Position numbers and translations under genes: made by a program. Source: Pseudoalteromonas sp. 3D05 (lineage in GTDB: Bacteria; Pseudomonadota; Gammaproteobacteria; Enterobacterales; Alteromonadaceae). Taken from it: a stretch of DNA of 64,000 nucleotides. The DNA lies in assembly GCF_002723455.1 (NCBI RefSeq), contig NZ_PDUS01000002.1, positions 87,095 through 151,094 on the forward strand, in the 5' to 3' direction. Each line of letters begins with the position of its first letter. Position 1 is the stretch's first letter. This document shows positions 55,471 through 64,000 of the stretch, piece by piece. The notes below the pieces were generated by a model. The model was not told where the DNA came from. It saw only the letters and a list, made by a program, of their open reading frames with translations, and did not search any database.

Positions 55471-58400
55471 TCAAGCTTGCTCTAGCTCTTGTGCAAGTTG
55501 ATTAGTTTCATCGCCACGAGGTTTAGTAAAACGCGCCAACCCAAGATAGATAACAGGAGTCAGATAAAGGGTGAATAATACCGCTAACCCAAGACCACCG
55601 AAAACAACCCACCCAATGGCGTTTCTCGCTTCTGCACCAGCCCCTGTTGACAAGATAAGTGGCAATGCACCTAATAGGGTTGATATCAATGTCATCGTAA
55701 TCGGACGTAATCGAACCAACGCTGACTGCTCAACGGCTTTTCGTACGCTAAGACCTTGATCACGTAATTGGTCAGCAAACTCAACAAGTAAAATCGCATT
55801 TTTAGCAATCAAGCCAATTAGCATGACGAGTCCAATTTGAGAATAGATATTTAATGAAGTACCCGTTAAGTAAAGTGCTAAAATGGCGGAAGTAATTCCA
55901 AATGGGACTGTTATCATAACAACAATTGCACTGTTCACATTTTCAAACTGTGCTGCTAGCACTAAAAACACAATTAAAAATGCCAATATATAGGTCATAA
56001 AGACTTCGTTAGACGTTTCTTCAAAGGTAAGGGCTTCACCTTTAAAAGCTAACGTTATCCCATCAGGTAAAGTTTGTTGGGATATATCACGAAGTTGAGT
56101 TACAAGTGATGCTATGGTCATCGATTCTGGTAATTCCATACTGAGTTCAATAGCACGACGTTGAGCATGTCTTTCTAATTCGGCTGCCACGCCCTCCTCT
56201 GTTATTTTAGCGACACTACTTAGAGGCACCAACTGTCCATTATTAGCGCTCACATAAAGGTTGGCAAGATCGCTGGGATCGCGAATTGTTTGGTTCTGTG
56301 ATTGCAGCATAATTGGGATAGATTGATCGCCAATATTTAAATCTGCCACATCATCACCATTAATAGCAGCACGGAGAGTAATCGCAATATCGTTTAATGA
56401 AACACCTAATTCATCAGCCCGGCGTCTGTCGATATTTACACGTAGCTGAGGTTGCGATGGCTGATAAGATACACGCACAGAACCCACATCTGGGATTTGC
56501 TGTTCAACTTTTGCTGCAAAATCCTGAGCGGCAGAAAATATCTGCTTATAATCTTGGCCTAGTAAAGCCAATTCTATACCGCCACCTTGACCACGAAGGT
56601 TTAAACTATTTGAACCATTAGGGTATGCGGGAGCACCAGGGATACCCGTCAGCGGACCACGAATTTTATTGATGATTTCTTGTTGTGTAAAATGGCGTTC
56701 GTCCCAATGCTTAAGTGGCACTGTAATAAAAACAATGTTCGGATCCCATTGACCTACCACAGTGTAAATAGATTCTATTTCACCACTTTCAACAAATGGC
56801 AGAAGTATATCTTCCATTTTTATGGCTTGCCTATCCATAAAGTTAAGCCCGACACCATCAGGTCCACGGGAGAATATACGTATTTTACCTCTGTCTTCAG
56901 TTGGAAGAAGTTCATTTTCCAAATTAAAATACAGCGCACCAGAGCCACCTGCCACCAGTAAGCACGTAATGAGTGTTACCCAAGCATGATCAAGTACCCA
57001 GTGGATTGTTTTAGTATAAACACCTGCTAGCCAATGGCCTAGTTTTGCAAAAGGATGCCAACCGCCTTGTTTTAATTTTAGTTTTGAAGTCAGCGCGGGC
57101 ACTAAAGATAACGCCACGAAACTAGAGATAATAACTGCACCGGCTAAAACCCCACCAAACTCTCTAAACAACCGCCCTGCTGTTGAAGGCAAAAAAGCAA
57201 TAGGTATGAATACTGCTGCTAACACGGCAGTGGTCGCTATAACAGCAAAAAACACTTCACGAGTACCTATAACAGCTGCTGCACGTCTGCCTAACCCAAG
57301 CCCTCGTTGTCGCTGAATATTCTCACTCACAACAATTGCATCATCAACGATTAAACCGGTTGCTAATACCAATGCCAGTAAGGTTAATATATTAATTGAA
57401 AAACCAAGTGCCCATATCAACGCAAGAGAGCCAACTAACGCCACAGGGATAGCAAATGCAGGTACCAAAGTTGCGCGCCAAGAGCCAATAAACACCCACA
57501 ACGTAACGATAACCAATAGAATAGTTAAAATAAGAGAGCTAATAACTTCATCGACAGAACTACGAATAAATTGGGCATCATCAGAGGTTAATGTAAATTC
57601 TAGTTCAGGAAAACGGGTTCTCATTTTATCAAGTAGGTTAAGTACTTCATCTGATATCTCGATAGTATTAGATTGTGCTTGGCGAATAACTTCCATACCA
57701 ATCACAGGTTGGCCATTTAAGCGTACCATCGAACGCGGATCTGCAGGACCGAAGTATACTGCAGCAATATCACCTATACGTGTGTTATCACGTATTATCA
57801 TATCGCTCACTTGCTCCGCTGTAATAGATGTTGCATCAGCACGCACAATAACTTGCTGATCTGTTGACTTTAAACTCCCTGCCGGCACATCAAACGGAGC
57901 TTGACGAAGTACTTGTGCAACATCAGGGACTGTTAGGTTAAAGCTGGCTAATTTAAGAGGATCTAATCTTACCCGCAATACACGTTGACGATCACCATTT
58001 AAGCGTACATCAGCAACACCTGGAATGGTTAAAAATTGCGGCGCTAAATCAACTTCAACCAGTTCAGTTAATTCCTCAAGTGCAATGCTATTACTTGATA
58101 CTGTTAACGAGACAACAGCTTCAGCATCATTATCTGCTTTAATGATTGATACTCGTTCAACTTCTTCTGGTAATTCGCGCTGCACACGCGCTACAGATTC
58201 ACGCGTTTCGTTAGCTGCATCATCTAAATTAATACCGGGTCTAAATTGCACAACTATTCGCGCGTTGCCCTCTTCACTTTGAGCACGAATTGTTTTAACG
58301 CCACTTACGCGAGCAACAGCACCTTCTAGTTTACTGGTCACTTCAGTGTCGACAGTTTCTGGTGAACCACCTGGGAAAGACGCTGAAACAGTAATTCGGG

Positions 58401-58548
58401 GTTGATCCACGTCAGGTAGTTCTCGCACTTCGACACCTGCGATTGCTGCAATACCCGCGATAATGATTAATAGATTCAGAACAACAATAAGGATAGGTCT
58501 ACGGATTGCCATCGATGGCAAATCTTGCATCAGCGGTTGCTGTTTCAT
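55471..58548 (-). CDS. RND efflux pump inner-membrane transporter (HAE1 type)
   Basis: 1025 aa, the usual length. TM1 is at residues 15-35; the TM4 proton-relay Asp pair is in LATGLIVDDAIVVSENI; the periplasmic loops and TM7-12 follow. Conserved FPGGSPETVDTEVT and the LPDVDQPRITVSAS start are typical of the MdtBC/MexF-like hydrophobe/amphiphile efflux branch. It lies two bases after the adaptor gene. No outer-membrane TolC-like gene is in the operon, so it probably uses one encoded elsewhere. Confidence 0.94.
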   Translation of the reverse strand: MKQQPLMQDLPSMAIRRPILIVVLNLLIIIAGIAAIAGVEVRELPDVDQPRITVSASFPGGSPETVDTEVTSKLEGAVARVSGVKTIRAQSEEGNARIVVQFRPGINLDDAANETRESVARVQRELPEEVERVSIIKADNDAEAVVSLTVSSNSIALEELTELVEVDLAPQFLTIPGVADVRLNGDRQRVLRVRLDPLKLASFNLTVPDVAQVLRQAPFDVPAGSLKSTDQQVIVRADATSITAEQVSDMIIRDNTRIGDIAAVYFGPADPRSMVRLNGQPVIGMEVIRQAQSNTIEISDEVLNLLDKMRTRFPELEFTLTSDDAQFIRSSVDEVISSLILTILLVIVTLWVFIGSWRATLVPAFAIPVALVGSLALIWALGFSINILTLLALVLATGLIVDDAIVVSENIQRQRGLGLGRRAAAVIGTREVFFAVIATTAVLAAVFIPIAFLPSTAGRLFREFGGVLAGAVIISSFVALSLVPALTSKLKLKQGGWHPFAKLGHWLAGVYTKTIHWVLDHAWVTLITCLLVAGGSGALYFNLENELLPTEDRGKIRIFSRGPDGVGLNFMDRQAIKMEDILLPFVESGEIESIYTVVGQWDPNIVFITVPLKHWDERHFTQQEIINKIRGPLTGIPGAPAYPNGSNSLNLRGQGGGIELALLGQDYKQIFSAAQDFAAKVEQQIPDVGSVRVSYQPSQPQLRVNIDRRRADELGVSLNDIAITLRAAINGDDVADLNIGDQSIPIMLQSQNQTIRDPSDLANLYVSANNGQLVPLSSVAKITEEGVAAELERHAQRRAIELSMELPESMTIASLVTQLRDISQQTLPDGITLAFKGEALTFEETSNEVFMTYILAFLIVFLVLAAQFENVNSAIVVMITVPFGITSAILALYLTGTSLNIYSQIGLVMLIGLIAKNAILLVEFADQLRDQGLSVRKAVEQSALVRLRPITMTLISTLLGALPLILSTGAGAEARNAIGWVVFGGLGLAVLFTLYLTPVIYLGLARFTKPRGDETNQLAQELEQA

Positions 58549-58550
58549 AC

Positions 58551-59567
58551 CTACTCCTTAGAACTAGCTATAGGTGATAAAAAAGTGAGCTCTTGCTGTG
58601 GACGGAGTCTTTGCACACCTTCTACAACCAAGGTGTCATTTTCATCCAGACCACCTGACACTAACAACCTACCTGCAAGGCGTTGCTGTATTTTAACATC
58701 GACTCGGGTTGCTTTATTGTCCTTACTAACCCATACATAAGGACCGGTCGCGCCCCAGAGTAATGCAGCTTCAGGTACTGCTGCATAATTATTACCTAAA
58801 ACTTCAATGTAAACTCTAAAACTCATTCCTGGAATGTAAGCATTATTTTCGTTATTTAACTTAGCTTTTACCCGCATGGTACGTGTTTGCGGGTTTATTC
58901 TTGAATCTAGGTACGCAATTTCAGCATTGACCTTTTTACTACCTTGCCACGGGATAACCGATACACTGGCGTCATTGCGTAACATTTGAATTGCAGATTC
59001 AGGGGCATCAAAATTAATATATAGAGATTGTGTGTCATCAATACTTGCAATAGCGGTTTGTGACGTGATTCTATCTCCCACTTCAATATCAGTCAGTCCC
59101 ATCACACCGTCAAATGGCGCTCGAACTTGCCGATCTTCATACTCTGTCTCAGCTTGAGTTAAGGTAACTTTAGCAAGCTGTGTCACTGTTTTAGCATCAT
59201 CTAAATCGCTTTGCGGAACAGCGCCTTTAGCGTGGCTTTGCATTAAGCGCTTTTGAATTCTCTGGCTGTCAGCTAATTTGATTTTAGCCTCTTCAAGTGC
59301 CGCTTTTTGTCTGCGAGAATCAAGCTCCAACAATACTTGGCCTGCTGTTACTTTATCACCCGGCTTAAAATGCACCGCAGTCACACGGTCCCCTACGGCC
59401 GGGTATAAAATGACAGAGCGGATTGCTTCTGTATTACCCACAGCCTGAACCTGTTCTTTTGCACGTTCCATTTCAACCGCTTTAACGATGACATTGGCAG
59501 CTACAGCGTGCTTGCTCAGGCTACTTAAAATACCAATAAGAATGAATAAAAGAACACGATGTTTCAA
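58551..59567 (-). CDS. RND efflux periplasmic adaptor (membrane fusion protein)
   Basis: 338 aa. A signal peptide (residues 5-23) is followed by a split lipoyl domain (VIL..GDRVTAVHFKPGDKVTAGQVLLELD and VRAPFDGVMGLTDIEVGD), a helical hairpin between, then beta-barrel and membrane-proximal domains (LDSRINPQTRTMRVKAKL). It bridges the RND pump with an outer-membrane channel. First gene of the two-gene efflux operon; the 59568-59786 gap upstream is A+T-rich and I could not identify an operator there. Confidence 0.93.
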   Translation of the reverse strand: MKHRVLLFILIGILSSLSKHAVAANVIVKAVEMERAKEQVQAVGNTEAIRSVILYPAVGDRVTAVHFKPGDKVTAGQVLLELDSRRQKAALEEAKIKLADSQRIQKRLMQSHAKGAVPQSDLDDAKTVTQLAKVTLTQAETEYEDRQVRAPFDGVMGLTDIEVGDRITSQTAIASIDDTQSLYINFDAPESAIQMLRNDASVSVIPWQGSKKVNAEIAYLDSRINPQTRTMRVKAKLNNENNAYIPGMSFRVYIEVLGNNYAAVPEAALLWGATGPYVWVSKDNKATRVDVKIQQRLAGRLLVSGGLDENDTLVVEGVQRLRPQQELTFLSPIASSKE

Positions 59568-59786
59568 AGTAATACCTAATTAATAATTATTTTCATTATG
59601 GTACGCAGTGTAACAGCTAATTGATCAATAAAAAGGCGAGTACGATTAACTGGCTAAACAATAAGATGAATGTGTTTTGATTTTGAGTAAATTAGTTATT
59701 TTATGTCATGCATAGTTATTAAAAGTGTCGTTTTAACGTCATGATATTTATTTAACGTGGTAATTATTACACCGCGAGTAACTGAA

Positions 59787-60602
59787 ATGGATAAAAAAGA
59801 AAATACGTCAAATGTGTATTACCCTGCAGTATGGATATCGGATGTACACCTAGGTTATAAAGATTGCCAAGCCAATTACTTATTAGACTTTTTAAACCGA
59901 ATCGATTGTGGCACGCTTTATTTAGTCGGTGATATTGTTGATTTATGGTCAATGAAACGACAGTTTTATTGGCATCAAAGTCACTATGAAGTATTAGCGT
60001 GCATTCAACGTAAAGCCCAATCGGGTACACGCGTGATTTATATACCCGGTAATCATGATGAAACTTTTCGTTATTATGTCAACAACACATTATTTGGTGT
60101 AGAAGTTCATCAGCAATTTATTCACACCACAGCGGCAAACAAACGCTTTTTACTGCTCCATGGCGATGATTTTGACTCTGCTACACGGTATAACAAATTT
60201 ATTAGTCTAGTTGGTGATGCAGGCTATGACTTACTGTTATTTTTAAACCGTTGGACTAATCGAACTCGTCGGCTATTTGGTGGACACTATTGGTCACTCG
60301 CCTCATGGATAAAGGCACGTGTCCATAAAGCTAGAGAAGCAATAGAGGCTTTTGAAAAAGCAGCGGTTCATGAAGCTAAGCGCCAAGGAGTGGATGGCAT
60401 AATTTGTGGTCATATACATCACCCACAACTGAAAGTTGTTGATGGTATTGTCTACTGTAATGATGGTGATTGGATAGAGAACTGCACCGCCCTAGTCGAA
60501 AATGATAATGGCCGAATAGAATTAATTCATTGGTCAGAAAAACAAACTGTGCTCGAATCCGCAGACATTACTGATCTACAAGATACTAAATCAGCGGCTT
60601 AA
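59787..60602 (+). CDS. LpxH-like metallophosphoesterase (UDP-2,3-diacylglucosamine diphosphatase family)
   Basis: 271 aa. All calcineurin-like metal motifs are in order: ISDVHLGY, VGDIVDLW, IPGNHDE, LHGDDFD and CGHIHHP. It is longer than E. coli LpxH (about 240 aa) and belongs to the LpxH-like branch also seen as a second paralogue. The ATG at 59787 is chosen; an in-frame GTG at 59757 lacks an RBS. Whether it acts in lipid A synthesis is unproven. It is convergent with the ABC exporter operon. Confidence 0.88.
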   Translation: MDKKENTSNVYYPAVWISDVHLGYKDCQANYLLDFLNRIDCGTLYLVGDIVDLWSMKRQFYWHQSHYEVLACIQRKAQSGTRVIYIPGNHDETFRYYVNNTLFGVEVHQQFIHTTAANKRFLLLHGDDFDSATRYNKFISLVGDAGYDLLLFLNRWTNRTRRLFGGHYWSLASWIKARVHKAREAIEAFEKAAVHEAKRQGVDGIICGHIHHPQLKVVDGIVYCNDGDWIENCTALVENDNGRIELIHWSEKQTVLESADITDLQDTKSAA

Positions 60603-60618
60603 GCTCATTGTTTACTCA

Positions 60619-60653
60619 ATTTTAAGTGGTGAGCTTACCCCACCACTTAAAAT
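60619..60653. terminator. Bidirectional terminator between the phosphoesterase and ABC permease genes
   Basis: ATTTTAAGTGGTG (60619-60631) pairs perfectly with CACCACTTAAAAT (60641-60653) over a 9-base loop. T-rich or A-rich flanks on both sides fit use in either direction. On the minus strand it lies past the family B repeat, about 285 bases from the permease stop codon. Confidence 0.82.
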
Positions 60654-60665
60654 CAAATTAGAATA

Positions 60666-60883
60666 GGGTCTGTTTAATCACGGCGCGAGGTTTGTAACCT
60701 AATGGACTAAGTCAAAACCGAGCAAAGCTTGTGCGTCCTGCTCACGCCCCTTACCACACCATCCATGTAGGCAACAAAGCGTAAATCGACCTTAGGCAGA
60801 ACCCGAAGGGCAGCACCTGTTTAAGGGTAATAACCACACCAAACAGACTGCTGCAAATTTAACCTTGAAAAGTAAACAAACCC
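60666..60883. repeat. MITE-like dispersed repeat, family B, copy 2 (inverted)
   Basis: 218 bp. GGGTCTGTTTA (60666-60676) and TAAACAAACCC (60873-60883) are terminal inverted repeats with one mismatch. The body matches 55202-55463 as its reverse complement in several long blocks, with a shorter internal segment. It fills most of the 336-base gap between the phosphoesterase and the ABC permease. Confidence 0.82.
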
Positions 60884-60938
60884 TAAACTTCACATATCAT
60901 CTTCGTTAGCACATAGCGATATTCGCGTTCAGCCACGG

Positions 60939-62147
60939 TTACCTAAACAGTACTTCTTCTTTGTTAAACCACTTAACACAAAAAGCAAGTAGCGCACCTG
61001 CCACAATAACGGTTGCTAAGAATATTAAACCCAATAATGTATAATCTATCGTTCCTTTAATTATTTCTTTTATTGCTAGCGCAACGTTAGTCACAGGCAC
61101 AAATGCTGTTTTTGCTGTAAGTTCTACATTTGGTAACAATGCAATAATAATTGGGAATATGACTCCCATTGTTAATGGTGTCATGTAGTTCTGCGCTTCT
61201 TTGAACGATCTGGCATAAATTGAAATTGCTAACGCTAGCGATGAGAAAATAGCGGCGATAGGTAAAAGGAGTATAAATATTAATGCCAAATCAATCACTT
61301 TGAGTGAACTAAACGCCGTTTTAATGACAGCCAAATCAATAAAGGTAATTGCGATACTTATCCAAACTCCCATACTAAGTACGGTTATTGTGGTGGTCGC
61401 TATAGATGCAGCCAATAAAGTAACAAACTTACCTAGCACAAGCTGAGTACGTGTAATTGGGGTAAGTAACAGAGTTTCTAATGTACCCCGCTCCTTTTCG
61501 CCTGCACCTAAATCAATAGCCGGATACGTCGCCCCCATTAATACTAATGGAATGAGTAAATAAGGAATAAATCCGCCTATCTTTTCACCTAGATTCTCAC
61601 GTTTATCTGCGGTATCAACTTTAACAACTTCAATGGGGTTTAAAACCGCAGCCTGTTGTTCTTCAGTAATACCAAATGATAAAAGCTTTTGTTGTTGAAG
61701 CTTATTGCCAAAATCATTTGCCAGTTCTGACACTCTATCAAACAAAAAGTTGATGGCTTTTGCATCATTGTAAACGACTTCCCATTTACTTTGCTTAGCC
61801 TCATCCAAGGCTTTCTTAGCGTCAGTGGGAAGGTATATACCCATGTCAATAGTACCCGCTTTTACAGCTGCTGTTAGGTCTTCAACGCTAGTAAATGTTT
61901 GTTCGCCTTTATAAAGCTCAAAGCTTTTATGGTAAAACACTTTATCTGTGAATTCTTGTGCGTAATGACCGTTTATAATTGCGTAGGTGTGAACTTTTTG
62001 TTCAGCCTCAAGCGCAGCTTGTGAGCTCATAAACGCCATAACACCAAACAAAAGCGGGAAAATAAGCACCGGGAGTGCCACGATAAATATAAGTGTTTTT
62101 TTATCGCGTAAAAGCTCTCTAAGTTCCTTTTTAAATACTTCAAACAT
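60939..62147 (-). CDS. natB: ABC-2 type transporter permease (NatB-like)
   Basis: 402 aa. One N-terminal helix (about 17-37), a large extracytoplasmic domain (40-190) and a cluster of about five C-terminal helices. LGAGEKERGTLETLLLTPITRTQLVLGKF is the hallmark of the NatB/ABC-2 exporter family. It overlaps the natA gene by eight bases. NatAB of Bacillus exports Na+; the substrate here is not known. The family B repeat lies immediately downstream of its stop. Confidence 0.88.
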   Translation of the reverse strand: MFEVFKKELRELLRDKKTLIFIVALPVLIFPLLFGVMAFMSSQAALEAEQKVHTYAIINGHYAQEFTDKVFYHKSFELYKGEQTFTSVEDLTAAVKAGTIDMGIYLPTDAKKALDEAKQSKWEVVYNDAKAINFLFDRVSELANDFGNKLQQQKLLSFGITEEQQAAVLNPIEVVKVDTADKRENLGEKIGGFIPYLLIPLVLMGATYPAIDLGAGEKERGTLETLLLTPITRTQLVLGKFVTLLAASIATTTITVLSMGVWISIAITFIDLAVIKTAFSSLKVIDLALIFILLLPIAAIFSSLALAISIYARSFKEAQNYMTPLTMGVIFPIIIALLPNVELTAKTAFVPVTNVALAIKEIIKGTIDYTLLGLIFLATVIVAGALLAFCVKWFNKEEVLFR

Positions 62148-62928
62148 CTGCTTTCTCCATTAAAATATTCATAAATGCTTGATTAAGTTCATCGCTATTA
62201 CCTGCCTGCTTGAATTCTTCTAAGCTACCATCAAAGCAACTTACACCTTCATTAATTACAGCGACACGATCACAAAGCAGTGCAACTTCATCTAAGTGGT
62301 GAGTAGAGAAAATAACTGGCGTGCCTTGCTCTTTAAGTCCCTTTATAAATTTGATAACCGTTTGGGTTGTCATAATATCAAGACCAGTTGTTGGCTCATC
62401 AAGCACCACAACCTCGGGGTGATGAACAACAGCCCGAGCAATATTTGCTTTTTGTTTCATGCCTGTTGATAGGTTTTCAGCGCGCTTATCAATAAAACTG
62501 TGCATATCCAGTAAATCAAACAGTTCCTCACAGCGCTCTTTAATATCAGCTTTATTCATGCCATGTAATTTAGCAAAATATTCAATATTTTCTTTAACGG
62601 TTAAACGGCCATAAAGACCTGTACTACCAGACAAAAAACCTATTGATTTACGCCCTAGTAAAGGTTTTTTCACTATATCTGCATCCGCAATATGAATACT
62701 TCCTTCATCTGGCTTTAGTGCAGTTGAAATCATTCGTAAAGTGGTCGTTTTACCTGCCCCATTGGGACCTAAAAGACCGAGCACTTCACCTTTTGAACAG
62801 CTAAAACTAACGTCACGTACAGAATGAAAAAAGTCTTTATCTTCACGCGGGTCGACTTTATCCACTTTATTTTTTTTGTGATCCTTAGTTAGCTTAAATT
62901 TTTTCTTAAGCCCTATGACTTCAATCAT
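62140..62928 (-). CDS. natA: ABC transporter ATP-binding protein (NatA-like)
   Basis: 262 aa. Walker A GPNGAGKTT, Q-loop region, signature LSTGMKQKANIARAV, Walker B EVVVLDEPTTGLD and switch His in STHHLDEV are intact. It also carries a lysine/aspartate-rich insertion after the first strand (KLTKDHKKNKVDKVDPRED), uncommon in short ABC subunits. Start codon overlaps the last base of the DUF3025 gene, and its 3' end overlaps natB, so all three genes are one operon. Confidence 0.93.
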   Translation of the reverse strand: MIEVIGLKKKFKLTKDHKKNKVDKVDPREDKDFFHSVRDVSFSCSKGEVLGLLGPNGAGKTTTLRMISTALKPDEGSIHIADADIVKKPLLGRKSIGFLSGSTGLYGRLTVKENIEYFAKLHGMNKADIKERCEELFDLLDMHSFIDKRAENLSTGMKQKANIARAVVHHPEVVVLDEPTTGLDIMTTQTVIKFIKGLKEQGTPVIFSTHHLDEVALLCDRVAVINEGVSCFDGSLEEFKQAGNSDELNQAFMNILMEKADV

Positions 62929-63737
62929 TAGCGTATCCTTCGTTTAGGTCTAAAGTAGTCAGTGTTACTGTAGAATTCACTGTTTTTATTATCCTCGTGC
63001 CAACCTGGCACACCCAGTAATGGTAGAGGTGATAACAGGCTGTTATCTTGGAGACAATCGTTATTTTCAATCATCTCACAAAGCACAGTATCTAGGTACG
63101 CATATTGTGCAACTAAATCTTTACAAAATGTGTCACTTGGCACTTTTACGAATAAGGCTTTTCCTGTTAGTCCTATATACGGTTTAGTTAGCATTTCATA
63201 ATTTGCGTGACCAAACATAAAGGGCGAAATACTTTTACCCCACTCACCTCGTAAATCCACAAATGCTTCATGCCACTGATGATTACGCAAACGTGTAGGC
63301 CACATATCATCTGTAACTGCCAGAATAACGCCACATTCATCAAAAAGCGTTAAAGCGTTACGGTGCTTACTTCTTTGTTTTGTACCATGCAAGTTTATCT
63401 CTTGCACATGACGTTTATTTAACAATGATTTCGTTTTAGGGAATAAACACCAGATAAAACCACCGAATAAGTCATGCCAATTTTTTTGTCGTGTGGGGAC
63501 TAAACCGGTGTCAAAAATTATTTGCTCGTAATACCGCTCTTCTGCACTAAAGTAATCATCTTCTTTAAAAACGATCGGTCTATTATTGGCATTTGTTGCA
63601 TTCAAAAAACCATCAAACCAACTACAACTAGGCCAATCTGATTGTTCATTTAATTTAAACAACTTATTGAGATGATCAAATGCACCTGAGCTTACTAATT
63701 CACAATGCCATTGCTCATAAGGGGTAAACCGCTTCAT
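62928..63737 (-). CDS. DUF3025 domain-containing protein
   Basis: 269 aa, no signal peptide or membrane helix. Family features are PTRQKNWHDLFGGFIWCLFPKTKSLLNKRHV, HGTKQRSKHRNALTLFDECGVI and HANYEMLTKPYIGLTGKALF. It is found widely in proteobacteria and has no known function. It is the first gene of the NatAB operon (1-base overlap with natA). Confidence 0.83.
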   Translation of the reverse strand: MKRFTPYEQWHCELVSSGAFDHLNKLFKLNEQSDWPSCSWFDGFLNATNANNRPIVFKEDDYFSAEERYYEQIIFDTGLVPTRQKNWHDLFGGFIWCLFPKTKSLLNKRHVQEINLHGTKQRSKHRNALTLFDECGVILAVTDDMWPTRLRNHQWHEAFVDLRGEWGKSISPFMFGHANYEMLTKPYIGLTGKALFVKVPSDTFCKDLVAQYAYLDTVLCEMIENNDCLQDNSLLSPLPLLGVPGWHEDNKNSEFYSNTDYFRPKRRIR

Positions 63738-63844
63738 GAGTACCTTTTGCTTTACAACTATGTTTATTCAGTTTACCGCAAAAACTGGTTCTCTTTAATA
63801 GTTCTTCATATACTGGTTGTACTTAAAACAAAAAAAGAGTGACT

Positions 63845-64000
63845 ATGAATCGTTATTTTTCTCTTACATTGCTTGCAAGTGCTGTGCTTGCAGGATGTGC
63901 AACAACAAGTCTCACTTCTGAAGATGTTGAAAAAGGCTACCAATCAATTAATGCTGAGCAATTAGCTGAGCATGTTAAAGTATTGGCATCAGATGAGTTT
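63845..64000 (+). CDS. Lipoprotein, probable M28-family peptidase (N terminus only)
   Basis: 52 codons, cut off by the window end. The start is MNRYFSLTLLASAVLAGCATT, with a clear lipobox (LAGC), so the mature protein is anchored to a membrane by a lipidated Cys. The following SINAEQLAEHVKVLASDEF is the typical N-terminal region of M28 aminopeptidases. Zinc ligands would lie beyond the window. A GAGTG RBS precedes the ATG. Confidence 0.75.
   Translation, partial: MNRYFSLTLLASAVLAGCATTSLTSEDVEKGYQSINAEQLAEHVKVLASDEF

Noticed and set aside
59568..59786. Fur-box-like A+T-rich sequence in the RND upstream region
   Set aside because: Only a loose similarity to GATAATGATAATCATTATC; no inverted-repeat symmetry worth reporting in such A+T-rich DNA.
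1..64000. CRISPR arrays, tRNA or rRNA genes, phage or transposase genes
   Set aside because: Looked for regularly spaced direct repeats, cloverleaf-like sequences and transposase or integrase motifs on both strands; none was seen.

Overview
The window is about 64 kb of A+T-rich chromosomal DNA from a marine gammaproteobacterium, most likely Pseudoalteromonas or a close relative in the Alteromonadales. The basis is the gene families (MiaE, FabA with RMF, RMF-type stationary-phase control, LiuR-controlled branched-chain amino acid catabolism ordered as in Shewanella, AcuR/AcuI) and small dispersed intergenic repeats with terminal inverted repeats. No rRNA, tRNA, CRISPR array, prophage, transposase or plasmid gene was found; it looks like core and near-core chromosome.

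Layout. 0-8.5 kb: NAD-malic enzyme, a SIMPL-domain periplasmic protein, a DUF2254 membrane protein, a small MAPEG/solute-binding/sulfotransferase operon, MiaE, a small anchored protein and ATP-type phosphofructokinase. 8.8-14.4 kb: one tightly packed operon of a CheY-like receiver, MoxR ATPase, DUF58, TgpA-type transglutaminase and a Na+/H+ antiporter-family protein. 14.6-17.6 kb: a three-gene minus-strand operon (unusual two-domain PTPS/QueD-like protein, M23 peptidase, acyl-CoA thioesterase), then fabA behind a FabR-like box, and the short rmf gene. 18-19.7 kb: acuR-acuI, with the same 13-bp operator-like word before each gene. 19.8-24.5 kb: less characterised genes (coiled-coil SHOCT-like, VF530, DUF3859, a Ser/Thr kinase with a large unassigned C-terminal half, HDOD).

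24.6-40.9 kb is the metabolic centre: two divergent operons around a LiuR-type regulator. The minus-strand operon (thiolase, mmsA, acyl-CoA dehydrogenase, enoyl-CoA hydratase, 3-hydroxyisobutyryl-CoA hydrolase, mmsB, SDR) degrades valine and isoleucine. The plus-strand operon (liuR, liuABCDE, scoAB) degrades leucine to acetoacetate and acetyl-CoA. Two operator-like sites of shared design lie between them.

41-64 kb: a LysR regulator, a globin-coupled diguanylate cyclase, a secreted MsrA-thioredoxin-MsrB fusion, a secreted M17 aminopeptidase, pxpBC without pxpA, asparagine synthase B, a BCCT transporter with a perfect 20-bp palindrome upstream, a CNMP-CBS-DUF294/exonuclease pair, an RND efflux pair, an LpxH-like phosphoesterase, a NatAB-type ABC exporter with DUF3025, and the start of an M28 peptidase lipoprotein.

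I saw no obvious new defence or mobile system. The most unusual signals are (1) three families of MITE-like repeats, two of which sit repeatedly between a gene's stop codon and the next hairpin; (2) a tandem PTPS protein whose two halves seem to have kept complementary parts of the active site; (3) the kinase with its unassigned C-terminal half; and (4) several well-formed operator palindromes.
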